Notes: generated by a model not told the origin, from the sequence alone. A DNA stretch of 42,006 nucleotides from Bacteroidales bacterium (GCA_027064095.1 JAMOQI010000046.1:1-42006); one strand, 5' to 3'; numbered from the stretch's first letter, positions 33,806 to 42,006 are shown. Translations and numbers: made by a program.

Positions 33806-34621
33806 TTATTTTTTAATATTATTTCTTAAAAACTCATACCAATCTTCCATACCTTCACCAGAGCGGGCTGATAATTCTATAAATTGTAAATGATGGTTCA
33901 CACTGTTTGCATGTTTTTTAACTTTCTCTACATCAAAGTCTACATATGGAAGTAAATCAATCTTATTGATAATACAAATATCTGAGGAAGCAAACATATC
34001 AGGATATTTTAATGGTTTATCATCTCCTTCTGTTACGCTAATTATTACAACACGAATGTCTTCACCTAACTTAAATAGAGCAGGACAAACTAAGTTTCCC
34101 ACATTTTCGATAAACAAAATAGAATTACTTTCAGGATTTAACTCCTTTACAGCTTTATTTATCATATCGCTATCTAAATGACAGCCTTGTCCGGTATTTA
34201 TTTGAACAACAGGTGCTTTAGTTGCATTAATTCTGTCGGCATCATTAGTGGTTTGTTGGTCACCTTCTATTACTGAGAATTTTATTTCATTACGAAGGTC
34301 TTTTAGAGTTCTCTCCAATACTGACGTTTTTCCAGAGCCGGGTGAGCTAACAAGGTTCAAAGTAAAAATAGATTTTGTTTCAAAATATTTTTTATTGCGC
34401 TCAGCCAAGAGATTATTTGTACTTAAAATATCTGTTTCGAGTTGAATTAAACCATTATTGTTATGGTGGCTATGGCTATGATTATGTCCATGACTGTGTG
34501 TATGGCCTTCATGATTGTAATTGTAATTTAGGCTCATTGGTTTAATTTCTTTAGAAATTCCTCCATTGGGTCTTTTTATTTCCAATTTATTTGTTTCTCC
34601 GCATCCGCAAGTTGAGCACAT
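33806..34621 (-). CDS. hypB: Hydrogenase nickel incorporation GTPase HypB with His-rich segment
   Basis: A SIMIBI-class GTPase of 271 residues that supplies nickel to the hydrogenase large subunit. The N-terminal high-affinity site MCSTCGCGE (1-9) is followed by a histidine-rich run (nine His between about 38 and 54: HEGHTHSHGHNHSHSHH), then the P-loop SSPGSGKTS and the switch EGDQQTTNDADRI. NKIDLLPY is the guanine-specificity motif. The ATG at 34621 is preferred over one at 34669, because the known metal-binding start lies there. It usually partners HypA, which is not in this window. Confidence 0.96.
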   Translation of the reverse strand: MCSTCGCGETNKLEIKRPNGGISKEIKPMSLNYNYNHEGHTHSHGHNHSHSHHNNNGLIQLETDILSTNNLLAERNKKYFETKSIFTLNLVSSPGSGKTSVLERTLKDLRNEIKFSVIEGDQQTTNDADRINATKAPVVQINTGQGCHLDSDMINKAVKELNPESNSILFIENVGNLVCPALFKLGEDIRVVIISVTEGDDKPLKYPDMFASSDICIINKIDLLPYVDFDVEKVKKHANSVNHHLQFIELSARSGEGMEDWYEFLRNNIKK

Positions 34622-34646
34622 GATTTTAAATTTTAAAATTGTATAA

Positions 34647-34666
34647 GTTTGGAAAATATGCCAAAC
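34647..34666. promoter_or_regulatory. Inverted repeat upstream of hypB
   Basis: GTTTGG, eight bases, CCAAAC, centred 36 bases upstream of the hypB ATG. On the minus strand it carries TTTGG, the expected -33 sequence, with TACAATTT 18 bases further on, so a bound regulator would overlap the hypB promoter. Confidence 0.4.
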
Positions 34667-34770
34667 CATACATTGTTATTTATTAAACACAAAACTATCT
34701 AAATAACATTTATATAATTAAATTAATTTCAAGTAATAATGTGATAAAAACCATAAAAAATATCAATTGG

Positions 34771-34978
34771 ATGAAATTACCGCTTTTTTGTAAAAGATGT
34801 TTATTTTGAATACAAGTTTGAGTCAGTAACAGTGATTGTTAATTGTTGGGTTTTGGCGGTATTTTTGCCTTTTATAGCAAAAATAGTGATAAAACATATG
34901 CTGAAAAATAAAGAAGAATTTGAAAAAAAACTTGCTTATTATCATTTTATTTCTCCTTTTTTACCGTTATTTAAATAA
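34771..34978 (+). pseudogene. Small one-helix membrane protein frame, interrupted at a T6 run
   Basis: An ATG at 34771 opens a frame (MKLPLF...) that leaves its coding path at six T's (34784-34789). One T fewer would join it to a continuous frame of 62 residues: VKDVYFEYKFESVTVIVNC, then WVLAVFLPFIAKIVIKHML, then KNKEEFEKKLAYYHFISPFL and PLFK, stop at 34978. The middle is a good transmembrane segment with basic residues after it. Without the frameshift, the reading frame can still begin at GTG 34832 (48 residues) or ATG 34898 (26 residues). It ends 26 bases before the hypF ATG. I do not recognise the family. A slippage-regulated gene, a decayed gene, an assembly error or chance are all possible. 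Confidence 0.35.
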
Positions 34979-35004
34979 CAATTTTATTGTAATTTTATGT
35001 CTTG

Positions 35005-37275
35005 ATGAGTGATGATAAAATAACATATAAAATTAGGATTACGGGTCTTGTTCAAGGTGTTGGTTTTCGACCATTTATATATAGATTGGCCAAAGAGTTT
35101 GAGTTATTGGGGACTGTAGATAACCGTAATGATGGAGTAATAATCTATGTTAGTGGGGCAGAGAAGAACATTATAAATTTTATAGAATTATTACCACAGA
35201 AGGCTCCTGAAGCCAGTAATATTGAGGATGTAAAAATTAATAAGGAAGTCTTTTTCAATTTTCCAGACTTTAGAATTGTAAAGAGTAGTAATAATGCAAT
35301 TAAAAATGAGATTACAGAGATTAGTCCTGATATAGCTGTTTGTCAAGATTGCCTTACAGATATGAAATCACAAGCTCACAGAAAAGGCTATTCTTTTATT
35401 AATTGCACTCATTGTGGTCCACGTTTTACTATTATTAGGGATTTGCCATATGACAGACCAATGACTACAATGGAGAGCTTCTCTCTCTGTAATATTTGTC
35501 AGAAAGAATATACTGATGTAAATGATAGGCGATTTCATGCTCAACCTGTTGCTTGTAATAATTGTGGACCACATTATACATTGCATATTGATAATACAGA
35601 AGTAGAAGTTATAGATGACATACTTAAACTTATTGCCGGTAAGTTAGAATCAGGTGGGGTAATAGCTTCAAAAGGAATTGGAGGTTATAATTTAATTTGC
35701 GATGCTTTGAATATTGAGGCTACAACAAAATTGCGGAAGAGTAAACATCGGGATGGCAAGCCACTGGCGCTGATGTTTAAAAATGAAAAAGTTCTATTAA
35801 AATATACTGAGATTAGTAAGTCAGAATTGAATTTTATTAACTCTTGGAGGCGCCCAATTGTAATTTTGAAAACGGACAAATTTCCAAATAAAATGGTTAC
35901 CAATGGTTTTAATTCCATAGGAGCATTGTTGCCATATATGCCATTTCATTATCAACTTTTTGAAAGAACAAAATGCGAGGTGTTAGTTTATACTAGTGCC
36001 AATCTTTCCGGTGAACCTATTATTAAAGATAATGATATAGCTTTGAAATTATTAGGTTCAGAAATGCCTGTGCTTTCATATAATCGTGTAATATACAATA
36101 GAGTAGATGACTCAGTTGCATTTATTGCAAATAATACTCCTCGACTTATAAGAAGATCAAGAGGTTATGTTCCATCTCCAATAAGATTACATTTCTCAGT
36201 GGATGGTATTTTAGCTTGTGGCGCTGAATTGGTTAATTGCTTTTGTATAGGTAGAACATCACAAGCTATTATATCACAACATATTGGAGATCTAAAAAAT
36301 GCTGAAACTCTAGAGTTTTATGAGGAAAGTATAAACAGATATAAGCAGCTTTATAAATTTGAGCCAAAAATGATAGTTTGCGATTTGCATCCCGATTATC
36401 TTTCGTCGCGATATGCCGATTCTCAAGATTTGCCGATATACAAAGTGCAACATCATCATGCTCACATGGCTTCGGTAATGGCGGAGAATAATCTTAGTGA
36501 AAAAGTTATAGGAATTATTATGGATGGAACAGGTTATGGTACTGATGGTAAAATCTGGGGAGGAGAATATTTTATTGGCAATTTAGTAAGCTTTGAAAGG
36601 TTTTCTCATTTCGCCTATATCCCAATTCCTGGCGGTGATATAGCGGTGAAAGAGCCTTGGCGTATTGCTTTGTCATATTTGTATAATGCTTATGGTGAGG
36701 ATTATAAAAAATTGACAATTCCTTTTGTTAAGAATATGCAAACTTTAAAAGCAGACCTTATCGTTCAATTAATAAATAAGAAACTTAACTGTCCTGAGTC
36801 ATCAGCGGCAGGGAGGTTGTTCGATGCTGTTTCTGCATTGTTAGAGTTGTGTAGCGTGAGTAGTTTCCATGCTGAAGCTCCAATGCGATTGGAGGATATT
36901 ATTGATGAAGAAGAGAGAGGAATTTATAATTTTGATATACTTGATGGTAAAATAAGTTTCTTAAATACCATAAAAGACATAGTTTGTGATATTGATAATA
37001 ATATTTCTAAATCAAAAATATCTACAAGATTTCATAATACAATTATTGAAGTTTCCTCTGAAATATGTCAACAAATAAGAAAAGAAAATCATATCAATAA
37101 AGTAGTGATGTCAGGAGGAAGTTTTCAGAATAAATATTTAAGTACACATTTGGAAAACAGGCTTTTAGACTTAGGTTTTGAAGTGTATTTTCATAAACAA
37201 ATACCAGCAAATGATGGTGGATTAGCATTGGGACAATTAGCTATTGGGGCTTTTATATCACAAGATAAAACATAA
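35005..37275 (+). CDS. hypF: Carbamoyltransferase HypF
   Basis: Makes the carbamoyl adenylate from carbamoyl phosphate and ATP and passes it to HypE, as precursor of the cyanide ligands. The 756 residues keep the usual order: acylphosphatase domain (about 1-90, RITGLVQGVGFRPFIYRLA), two zinc fingers made of four CxxC pairs (CQDC, CTHC, CNIC, CNNC, about 110-190), a YrdC-like domain (GGVIASKGIGGYNL onward) and a Kae1-like domain with HHHAHMASVM, MDGTGYGTDG and MSGGSFQN. The ATG at 35005 is preferred over the TTG directly before it. It begins the plus-strand hypFDE operon. Confidence 0.97.
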   Translation: MSDDKITYKIRITGLVQGVGFRPFIYRLAKEFELLGTVDNRNDGVIIYVSGAEKNIINFIELLPQKAPEASNIEDVKINKEVFFNFPDFRIVKSSNNAIKNEITEISPDIAVCQDCLTDMKSQAHRKGYSFINCTHCGPRFTIIRDLPYDRPMTTMESFSLCNICQKEYTDVNDRRFHAQPVACNNCGPHYTLHIDNTEVEVIDDILKLIAGKLESGGVIASKGIGGYNLICDALNIEATTKLRKSKHRDGKPLALMFKNEKVLLKYTEISKSELNFINSWRRPIVILKTDKFPNKMVTNGFNSIGALLPYMPFHYQLFERTKCEVLVYTSANLSGEPIIKDNDIALKLLGSEMPVLSYNRVIYNRVDDSVAFIANNTPRLIRRSRGYVPSPIRLHFSVDGILACGAELVNCFCIGRTSQAIISQHIGDLKNAETLEFYEESINRYKQLYKFEPKMIVCDLHPDYLSSRYADSQDLPIYKVQHHHAHMASVMAENNLSEKVIGIIMDGTGYGTDGKIWGGEYFIGNLVSFERFSHFAYIPIPGGDIAVKEPWRIALSYLYNAYGEDYKKLTIPFVKNMQTLKADLIVQLINKKLNCPESSAAGRLFDAVSALLELCSVSSFHAEAPMRLEDIIDEEERGIYNFDILDGKISFLNTIKDIVCDIDNNISKSKISTRFHNTIIEVSSEICQQIRKENHINKVVMSGGSFQNKYLSTHLENRLLDLGFEVYFHKQIPANDGGLALGQLAIGAFISQDKT

Positions 37276-37293
37276 ACTAATTTAAAGTAAATA

Positions 37294-38379
37294 ATGAAAT
37301 ATTCATCGGAATATAGAAACAAGGAAAAAGTAAAAATACTTGTTGAAAAGATTAAATCAGTTAGCAGCAAACCGATAACTATAATGGAAGTATGTGGTGG
37401 TCATACTATGAGCATTCAGAAGTATGGTATTCCATCATTATTACCGGAAAATATTAATTTAATCTCAGGTCCTGGTTGTCCTGTTTGCGTTACTGACAGA
37501 AAATATATCGATCAATCTATAGCATATGCAAGATTGGATGATGTAATACTTACTACTTATGGTGATTTGATACGAGTTCCTGGTTCCAGTTCTAGTCTGG
37601 AAAATGAACGTGCTAAAGGTCATGATATTAGGATAGTTTATTCTGTTCTTGATGCAATAAAAATTGCCGAAGAAAACCCTGAAAAGAAAATAATATTTCT
37701 TGGAATTGGTTTTGAAACAACGACTCCATCAAGTGCTGTTGGGATTATTACTGCCAAGCAAAAGGGCTTAGATAATTTTTATGTGTATAGTGCTCATAAG
37801 ATTATGCCTCCAGCCATGTCTGCCTTAATAGATGAAGATGTAAAAATTGATGCCTATCTGGGACCGGGTCATGTTACAGCTATTTCCGGAATATCAATTT
37901 TTGATTTTATCCCTGAGAAATATGGGTTGGGTGTTGTAATTTCTGGTTTCGAACCTGTTGATATTCTCGGTGCTATATTATTGTTGGTAGAGCAATATGA
38001 AAAAGGTAAACCCGCAGTAGATATTCATTATAAAAGAATGGTCAAGCCTGAAGGAAATATTGTGGCTCAGCAAACAGTAAACAAAGTTTTCGAATTACGT
38101 GATGATTGGTGGCGAGGATTGGGAGTTTTACCTGAAAGTGGACTTGCAATAAGAAAGGAGTTCTCGAAATATGATGCCGAAAAAGTTTTTGAAGTGGAGG
38201 TGGAGCCAACAAAGAAAGATGGAGCATGTATTTGTGGTACCGTTCTTAAAGGTGTAGCAAAGCCATTCGAATGCAAACTTTTTGGAAAAGCCTGTACTCC
38301 AATGGATCCTGTGGGTCCTTGTATGGTTTCATCAGAAGGAGCTTGTCATGCTTACTATAAATATCAGTCTTTAAACTAA
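37294..38379 (+). CDS. hypD: Hydrogenase maturation protein HypD
   Basis: An iron-sulfur scaffold on which the Fe(CN)2CO unit is assembled with HypC and HypE. The 361 residues show MEVCGGHTMSIQKYGI with the essential Cys, GPGCPVCVT, the FLGIGFETTTPSSA loop and SAHKIMPPAM. The C-terminal Cys cluster CICGTVLKG, CKLFGKACTP and GPCMVSSEGAC binds the [4Fe-4S] centre. It lies 18 bases after hypF and is followed by a 102-base gap with a striking nested inverted repeat before hypE. Confidence 0.97.
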   Translation: MKYSSEYRNKEKVKILVEKIKSVSSKPITIMEVCGGHTMSIQKYGIPSLLPENINLISGPGCPVCVTDRKYIDQSIAYARLDDVILTTYGDLIRVPGSSSSLENERAKGHDIRIVYSVLDAIKIAEENPEKKIIFLGIGFETTTPSSAVGIITAKQKGLDNFYVYSAHKIMPPAMSALIDEDVKIDAYLGPGHVTAISGISIFDFIPEKYGLGVVISGFEPVDILGAILLLVEQYEKGKPAVDIHYKRMVKPEGNIVAQQTVNKVFELRDDWWRGLGVLPESGLAIRKEFSKYDAEKVFEVEVEPTKKDGACICGTVLKGVAKPFECKLFGKACTPMDPVGPCMVSSEGACHAYYKYQSLN

Positions 38380-38387
38380 ATTTTACG

Positions 38388-38448
38388 CACATGACAAATT
38401 TTAATCGTAAATTGGCCCACAGGGGCATGATTAAAATATTGTTATGTG
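38388..38448 (+). promoter_or_regulatory. Nested inverted repeat between hypD and hypE
   Basis: CACATGACAAATTTTAATC (38388-38406) pairs with GATTAAAATATTGTTATGTG (38429-38448) with one G-U pair and one bulge. Inside the loop, GCCC-ACAG-GGGC forms a second small hairpin. In RNA this would be one long structured element, ending 33 bases before the hypE ATG. A processing or translation-control element is inferred. Confidence 0.55.
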
Positions 38449-38481
38449 ACTCCATATCACCAAATTAACAAAATTAAACAT

Positions 38482-39498
38482 ATGAAACGAGAAAATATAC
38501 TTCTAGGACATGGCAGTGGTGGGAAATTGAGCCATGACTTGATAGATAAACTTTTTATGAAATATTTCGATAATGAAATATTAGCTTCTCAAGGCGATTC
38601 ATCTATACTGGAAGTTGGGAGTCAGACACTTAGCTTTACTACAGATTCATTTGTAGTCAGCCCAATATTTTTCCCCAATGGAAATATCGGCAACTTAGCT
38701 ATAGCAGGAACGGTAAACGACCTAGCTGTTTCGGGAGCCAAGCCATTGTATCTTAGTGCAGGATTTATTTTAGAAGAGGGTTTTTCTTTGTCAGAATTAG
38801 AAATCATAGTAAAAACTATGGCCGAAGATGCTAAGAAAGCCGGAGTTAAGATTGTTACCGGCGATACTAAGGTAGTGGAGCGAGGCCATGCCGATAAGAT
38901 TTTTATAAATACTTCTGGAATTGGTATTCTTGCAGAAAATAGAAAGGGTATTTCATCAGGAGAAGATATAAGAGTAGGTGATAAGATTATTATTAATGGT
39001 GCTGTTGGTGATCATGGTATGGCTGTAATGGCTGCACGTAATGAATTGAAAATAAACTCAGAAATAAAATCTGATTGTGCTCCATTGAATGGCTTGATAG
39101 ATGTAGCTTTTGAAGTAACTGATAAAATAAAGTTTATGAGAGATGCTACACGCGGAGGCTTGTCATCGGTACTTACAGAATTGTTTGAAAGAAAATCTTT
39201 TGGTGTGGAGATAATGGAAGAAGCTGTTCCTGTGCATGATAATGTTAGTGGAATGTGCGAATTGCTTGGTTTTGATCCTTTTCAGGTTGCTAATGAAGGT
39301 AAAGTTGTGATGGTGGTAGATGCTGATGCAGCCGAAGATGTGGTTGCGGCTATGCAAAAGCATAAGTATGGTAAGGAAGCTGCAATTATAGGAGAAATTA
39401 CCGGGACGCATGCCGGTAAAGGATGGATAATAACTTCTATTGGAGGGAAAAGAGTAATAGATATGCTTTCCGGAGAGCAGCTGCCAAGGATTTGTTAG
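38482..39498 (+). CDS. hypE: Hydrogenase maturation protein HypE
   Basis: Dehydrates the carbamoyl group received from HypF to a thiocyanate on its C-terminal cysteine; PurM/AIR-synthase-like fold. The 338 residues begin ENILLGHGSGGKLSHDLIDK, contain GTVNDLAVSGAKPLYLSAGF, VTGDTKVVERG and MRDATRGGLSSVLTE, and end in the required PRIC with the terminal Cys. The ATG at 38482 is preferred over a GTG at 38446, because the extra residues do not fit the family and lie within the upstream inverted repeat. It is the last gene of hypFDE, convergent with a GT4 gene 14 bases away. Confidence 0.97.
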   Translation: MKRENILLGHGSGGKLSHDLIDKLFMKYFDNEILASQGDSSILEVGSQTLSFTTDSFVVSPIFFPNGNIGNLAIAGTVNDLAVSGAKPLYLSAGFILEEGFSLSELEIIVKTMAEDAKKAGVKIVTGDTKVVERGHADKIFINTSGIGILAENRKGISSGEDIRVGDKIIINGAVGDHGMAVMAARNELKINSEIKSDCAPLNGLIDVAFEVTDKIKFMRDATRGGLSSVLTELFERKSFGVEIMEEAVPVHDNVSGMCELLGFDPFQVANEGKVVMVVDADAAEDVVAAMQKHKYGKEAAIIGEITGTHAGKGWIITSIGGKRVIDMLSGEQLPRIC

Positions 39499-39512
39499 TT
39501 GCCTAAAAAGGT

Positions 39513-40715
39513 TTACTTGCTTGTGTTCAGCTGGTTATAAAAGTCGATAAGAGGTTTTATTAATTTCTTTTGATTGTATTTTTTAATAACAGCTTTATAT
39601 CCATTTTCTCCCAAATTTTGTCGTTCTTCGGGATGAGAATATAGCCAATATACTTTATTGGAGAAATCTTCTACTGAATTCCATTGGTGTACCAGACCAC
39701 ATTCTGATTGTTTAATAACTTCAGCTTGGGGACCACAGTCAGAAACTAGTACAGCCCTTTTAAACAACATATATTGGAATACTTTATTTGCTATTCCTGA
39801 TTCGTGTTGTGGGTTTTTTTCAATAGGAGACAGGCAGATGTCACTATAAGTAATATATGATGGTAAAAGGCTTATATCTTTCCATGGATAGTAAATAATA
39901 TGGTCAATGACCTGTTTGTCTTCAATTTTATGTTGAAAATATCTTTGCTCGGCTTTATCCACCGGACCAATAAGTAGCAACTTGATATTTGGAATTTTCT
40001 CCTTAAGTTGCTTTATAGCTTCAATGGCAATATATACTCCTCTGCGTTTTGATATTCCTCCAAAATAAAATAAAACAAAATCAGAATCTTTTTTAATGAT
40101 ATTATTGTCGATTGGATATGATAATAATGTGTTAACAACCGGAGCATTGGGGTAAACGATAATGTTTTCTTTGTTTAGAAAAGTGTATTTCTGCAAAAGG
40201 TTGTTTCTAAAAGTCTCGCTTAAAGCAACAATTTTATCGGCATAACGAAGGTATTTGCCTTCAATTTTTTTCCATTTATGAGCTCTTATAAATATAGATT
40301 GGGGAAATTTATGCATCCACTGATAATCATCCACTGCATATGGATAATTTTCGTGCAGGTCCAAAACTAATGGAATATTATATTCCTTTTTGGCAAGATA
40401 TCCAGCTTTAGACATATATAAATCATGAACATGAATAATTTCAATCTTATTATTTTTGACAAATCTCTTTATTTTTAAGCTCCAGAGGAAAGAATATAAA
40501 TTTATGGTATGGAAAAAGGCAAAAAGAATGTTTTTATATTTAGGTTTAATATTCCAACGTGTAATATTTATTCCTTTATAATTATCACCGAGTTTAGAGC
40601 CAAAATCGAAACATAATATATAAATATCGTGACCGGCATTTAATAAAGCCATGGCCTCATTTCTTACACGAATATCATTATTAAATTCATTATCAACTAC
40701 AATGCCTATTCTCAT
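39513..40715 (-). CDS. Glycosyltransferase family 4
   Basis: A 400-residue GT-B glycosyltransferase. The N-terminal half has RIGIVVDNEFNNDIRVRNEA, IIHVHDLYMSKAGYLAKK and LVLDLHENYPYAVDDY; the C-terminal half has FYFGGISKRRGVYIAIEAIK and the nucleotide-sugar site SGIANKVFQYMLFKRAVLVS with a GLV.. turn after it. The acceptor and donor are unknown. It follows the flippase gene by nine bases, so the pair likely belongs to a polysaccharide or O-antigen locus that extends past the window. Confidence 0.88.
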   Translation of the reverse strand: MRIGIVVDNEFNNDIRVRNEAMALLNAGHDIYILCFDFGSKLGDNYKGINITRWNIKPKYKNILFAFFHTINLYSFLWSLKIKRFVKNNKIEIIHVHDLYMSKAGYLAKKEYNIPLVLDLHENYPYAVDDYQWMHKFPQSIFIRAHKWKKIEGKYLRYADKIVALSETFRNNLLQKYTFLNKENIIVYPNAPVVNTLLSYPIDNNIIKKDSDFVLFYFGGISKRRGVYIAIEAIKQLKEKIPNIKLLLIGPVDKAEQRYFQHKIEDKQVIDHIIYYPWKDISLLPSYITYSDICLSPIEKNPQHESGIANKVFQYMLFKRAVLVSDCGPQAEVIKQSECGLVHQWNSVEDFSNKVYWLYSHPEERQNLGENGYKAVIKKYNQKKLIKPLIDFYNQLNTSK

Positions 40716-40724
40716 GATGTTATA

Positions 40725-42006
40725 CTAACGTTTAAGAATTTTTTTTATTTCCCTCTTAATGCTTTCCTTCTCTATTGGCTCAAAGAAAGGGAAAATAAAG
40801 AACCATAGAGGGAAACTAATTATTAATAAAGATTTTATAATCAGACTTATCCAAATATTATAATTATTAAGAAGTAGGCTAATCCCAAAAAGGATGGCTC
40901 CAATAATGATTATTAAAGCTACCTTACCAAGCTCATAACGAATAGGATATGACTTTTGTGCAAAATAATATGTTGTAAAAAACAGCAATATTTGTGCAAG
41001 TAAGCTTGCCCATGCAGCGCCATAGATTCCCCAAAGAGGGATAAGTGCCATATTAAATACCAGATTTGCAATACCGGCAATAACAATTAAAGTGCCTATT
41101 ATTTTGGTCTTTTTATTTACATGAAGACCCATTATTACACTGTCTTTTGCCATTCCAAAGAAAGAAATTAAGGCAATAATAGGTACAATTAATGTTGCTT
41201 CCATGTATTCCGGGCTTTTAGCAATAAGAATAATTATTTCACGACTGAAAATTGAAATAGCAACAATTACCCACATAAGTCCAAATGAAAAATATGTAAG
41301 CACCTTAGAATAAAGCCTTTTGTTATTAGGGTCATTGATTCTTTTCATCAACATAGGCGTAAGAGCAAGTTGTACAGAAGTAACGATAAAGACTTTAACA
41401 CTTCCTCCAATTTTAAATCCTAGAGAATAAATGGCTACGTCGGGCAATGTTCCTAAGTAATTTAGGCTATATCTATCGATGGTGGTAAGTAAAATCCCTG
41501 ACATAGAGGCAAATACTAGAGGATAACTGTAAATTAATATTTCCTTTAGTGTTTTAAGTTGAATACTGGCAATGCTATTATTGATAATAAATTTACTTGT
41601 TAAGGCAAAATATACCAAGCTTCCAATAATTTGTGCTTCAAAAATTCCTTCAATACCTCTATTTAATCCCACTACAAAATATACAGTAAGCAAAAGATTT
41701 ACAGTAAATTTAGTAACGCTTAGGCTGGTATATAATTTAGATTTTCCTTGTATTCTCATGGAACTATTTGGCAAAACTTGTATGCTCATAAGTACAGCAT
41801 TTATTACCACTAGACCAATTGCACGGCTATAGTTTGTATTATCGAATAGGATAGAAGATAACCAAGATGATTGAATAAAGAGAACTGATCCTAGTAAAAT
41901 ACTAAATAAACTAACAGCTATAAGAACGGTAAAAAACAGCTTTTTGCGCTCATCATTAGTCTCTAAGTCCCAATACCATCGCATAAAACCTTGATATAAG
42001 GTCATT
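40725..42006 (-). CDS. Polysaccharide flippase (Wzx/MATE-like), N-terminus cut by window edge
   Basis: About 426 codons of an integral membrane protein with many hydrophobic helices. It resembles oligosaccharide flippases of the MVF/Wzx group: LYQGFMRWYWD near the visible start, GGSVKVFIVTSVQLALTPML in the middle and WGIYGAAWASLLAQILLFF toward the end. Usual members have about 480-500 residues, so some 60 residues should lie beyond the window and the ATG at 42005 is probably internal. It would flip lipid-linked glycans to the periplasm. Co-oriented with the GT4 gene. Confidence 0.85.
   Translation of the reverse strand, partial: MTLYQGFMRWYWDLETNDERKKLFFTVLIAVSLFSILLGSVLFIQSSWLSSILFDNTNYSRAIGLVVINAVLMSIQVLPNSSMRIQGKSKLYTSLSVTKFTVNLLLTVYFVVGLNRGIEGIFEAQIIGSLVYFALTSKFIINNSIASIQLKTLKEILIYSYPLVFASMSGILLTTIDRYSLNYLGTLPDVAIYSLGFKIGGSVKVFIVTSVQLALTPMLMKRINDPNNKRLYSKVLTYFSFGLMWVIVAISIFSREIIILIAKSPEYMEATLIVPIIALISFFGMAKDSVIMGLHVNKKTKIIGTLIVIAGIANLVFNMALIPLWGIYGAAWASLLAQILLFFTTYYFAQKSYPIRYELGKVALIIIIGAILFGISLLLNNYNIWISLIIKSLLIISFPLWFFIFPFFEPIEKESIKREIKKILKR

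Larger units (their letters stand above)
34622..35004. other. Divergent intergenic region between hypB and hypF
   Basis: A 383-base AT-rich region holding both hyp promoters. It contains the GTTTGG-N8-CCAAAC dyad (34647-34666) near hypB and a possibly frameshifted small membrane-protein gene (34771-34978) near hypF. No recognised NtrC- or Fnr-type site was found. Confidence 0.5.

Noticed and set aside
34500-34560. Alternating CAT/GGC-like low-complexity DNA in hypB as a satellite repeat
   Set aside because: It is simply the coding sequence for the histidine-rich segment typical of HypB.
34622-34669. Longer HypB starting at 34669
   Set aside because: HypB proteins begin with the metal-binding MCxxCGC stretch, and the extension crosses the inverted repeat and likely promoter.
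38446-38481. GTG start adding 12 residues to HypE
   Set aside because: It begins inside the right arm of the inverted repeat and the family starts at the ATG at 38482.
1-42006. tRNA genes, CRISPR arrays, insertion sequences or phage genes
   Set aside because: None was recognised on reading both strands; no cloverleaf, spaced direct-repeat array or transposase-like protein was found.

Overview
The window reads as AT-rich chromosomal DNA from a member of the Bacteroidota, most likely a Bacteroidales-like anaerobe or facultative anaerobe. Evidence from the sequence: a fused lpxC-fabZ gene in an lpxD-lpxC/fabZ-lpxA cluster, a secreted protein with a type IX secretion (T9SS) C-terminal sorting domain, a DUF5686/carboxypeptidase-regulatory-like protein, a DUF4837 lipoprotein, a lysyl-tRNA synthetase with a long C-terminal extension, a futalosine-pathway menaquinone gene (mqnD), and repeated Bacteroidota-type promoter boxes (TAnnTTTG). 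No tRNA, rRNA, CRISPR array, transposase or phage gene was seen.

Layout. 1-15.9 kb is almost all on the minus strand: a truncated DUF5686 protein, a MazG-like pyrophosphohydrolase, a LysE-type exporter, an alpha/beta hydrolase, lysS, an ABC ATPase, the lipid A genes lpxA, lpxC/fabZ and lpxD, an SDR-type threonine dehydrogenase, a large T9SS cargo protein, a DUF4837 lipoprotein, ansA and tatD. 16-24.3 kb holds two convergent family-9 glycosyltransferases, a family-2 glycosyltransferase, the Trk potassium system (trkH, trkA), trpS and a dicarboxylate/glutamate symporter. 24.8-28 kb is a plus-strand pta / 3-hydroxyacyl-CoA dehydrogenase-like / ackA operon. 28.3-31.5 kb is a minus-strand mqnD-hldD-pgi operon. 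31.6-33.4 kb has a GH114/TM1410-like lipoprotein and an orphan ACT-domain protein. 33.5-39.5 kb is a [NiFe]-hydrogenase maturation locus: hypC-hypB on minus, diverging from hypF-hypD-hypE on plus. 39.5 kb to the end is a family-4 glycosyltransferase and a truncated flippase, the edge of a polysaccharide locus.

How they fit together. lpxA/C/D, hldD and the GT9/GT2 enzymes serve lipid A, core and surface glycan synthesis. pta and ackA make ATP and acetate from acetyl-CoA. mqnD feeds menaquinone, and the hyp genes build the NiFe(CN)2CO centre of hydrogenases whose structural genes, and hypA, are not in this window.

Most notable non-textbook observations: (1) an intergenic repeat family of about 75 bp, in three copies, with a 12-bp perfect hairpin in the best copy; (2) a GH114-like lipoprotein whose TIM-barrel halves appear circularly permuted; (3) a 3-hydroxyacyl-CoA dehydrogenase homologue between pta and ackA that lacks the catalytic Asn; (4) a small membrane-protein frame just upstream of hypF interrupted at a T6 run; (5) a nested inverted repeat between hypD and hypE; (6) promoter boxes 4-6 nt from the start codons of tatD, trpS and mqnD, suggesting leaderless transcripts.
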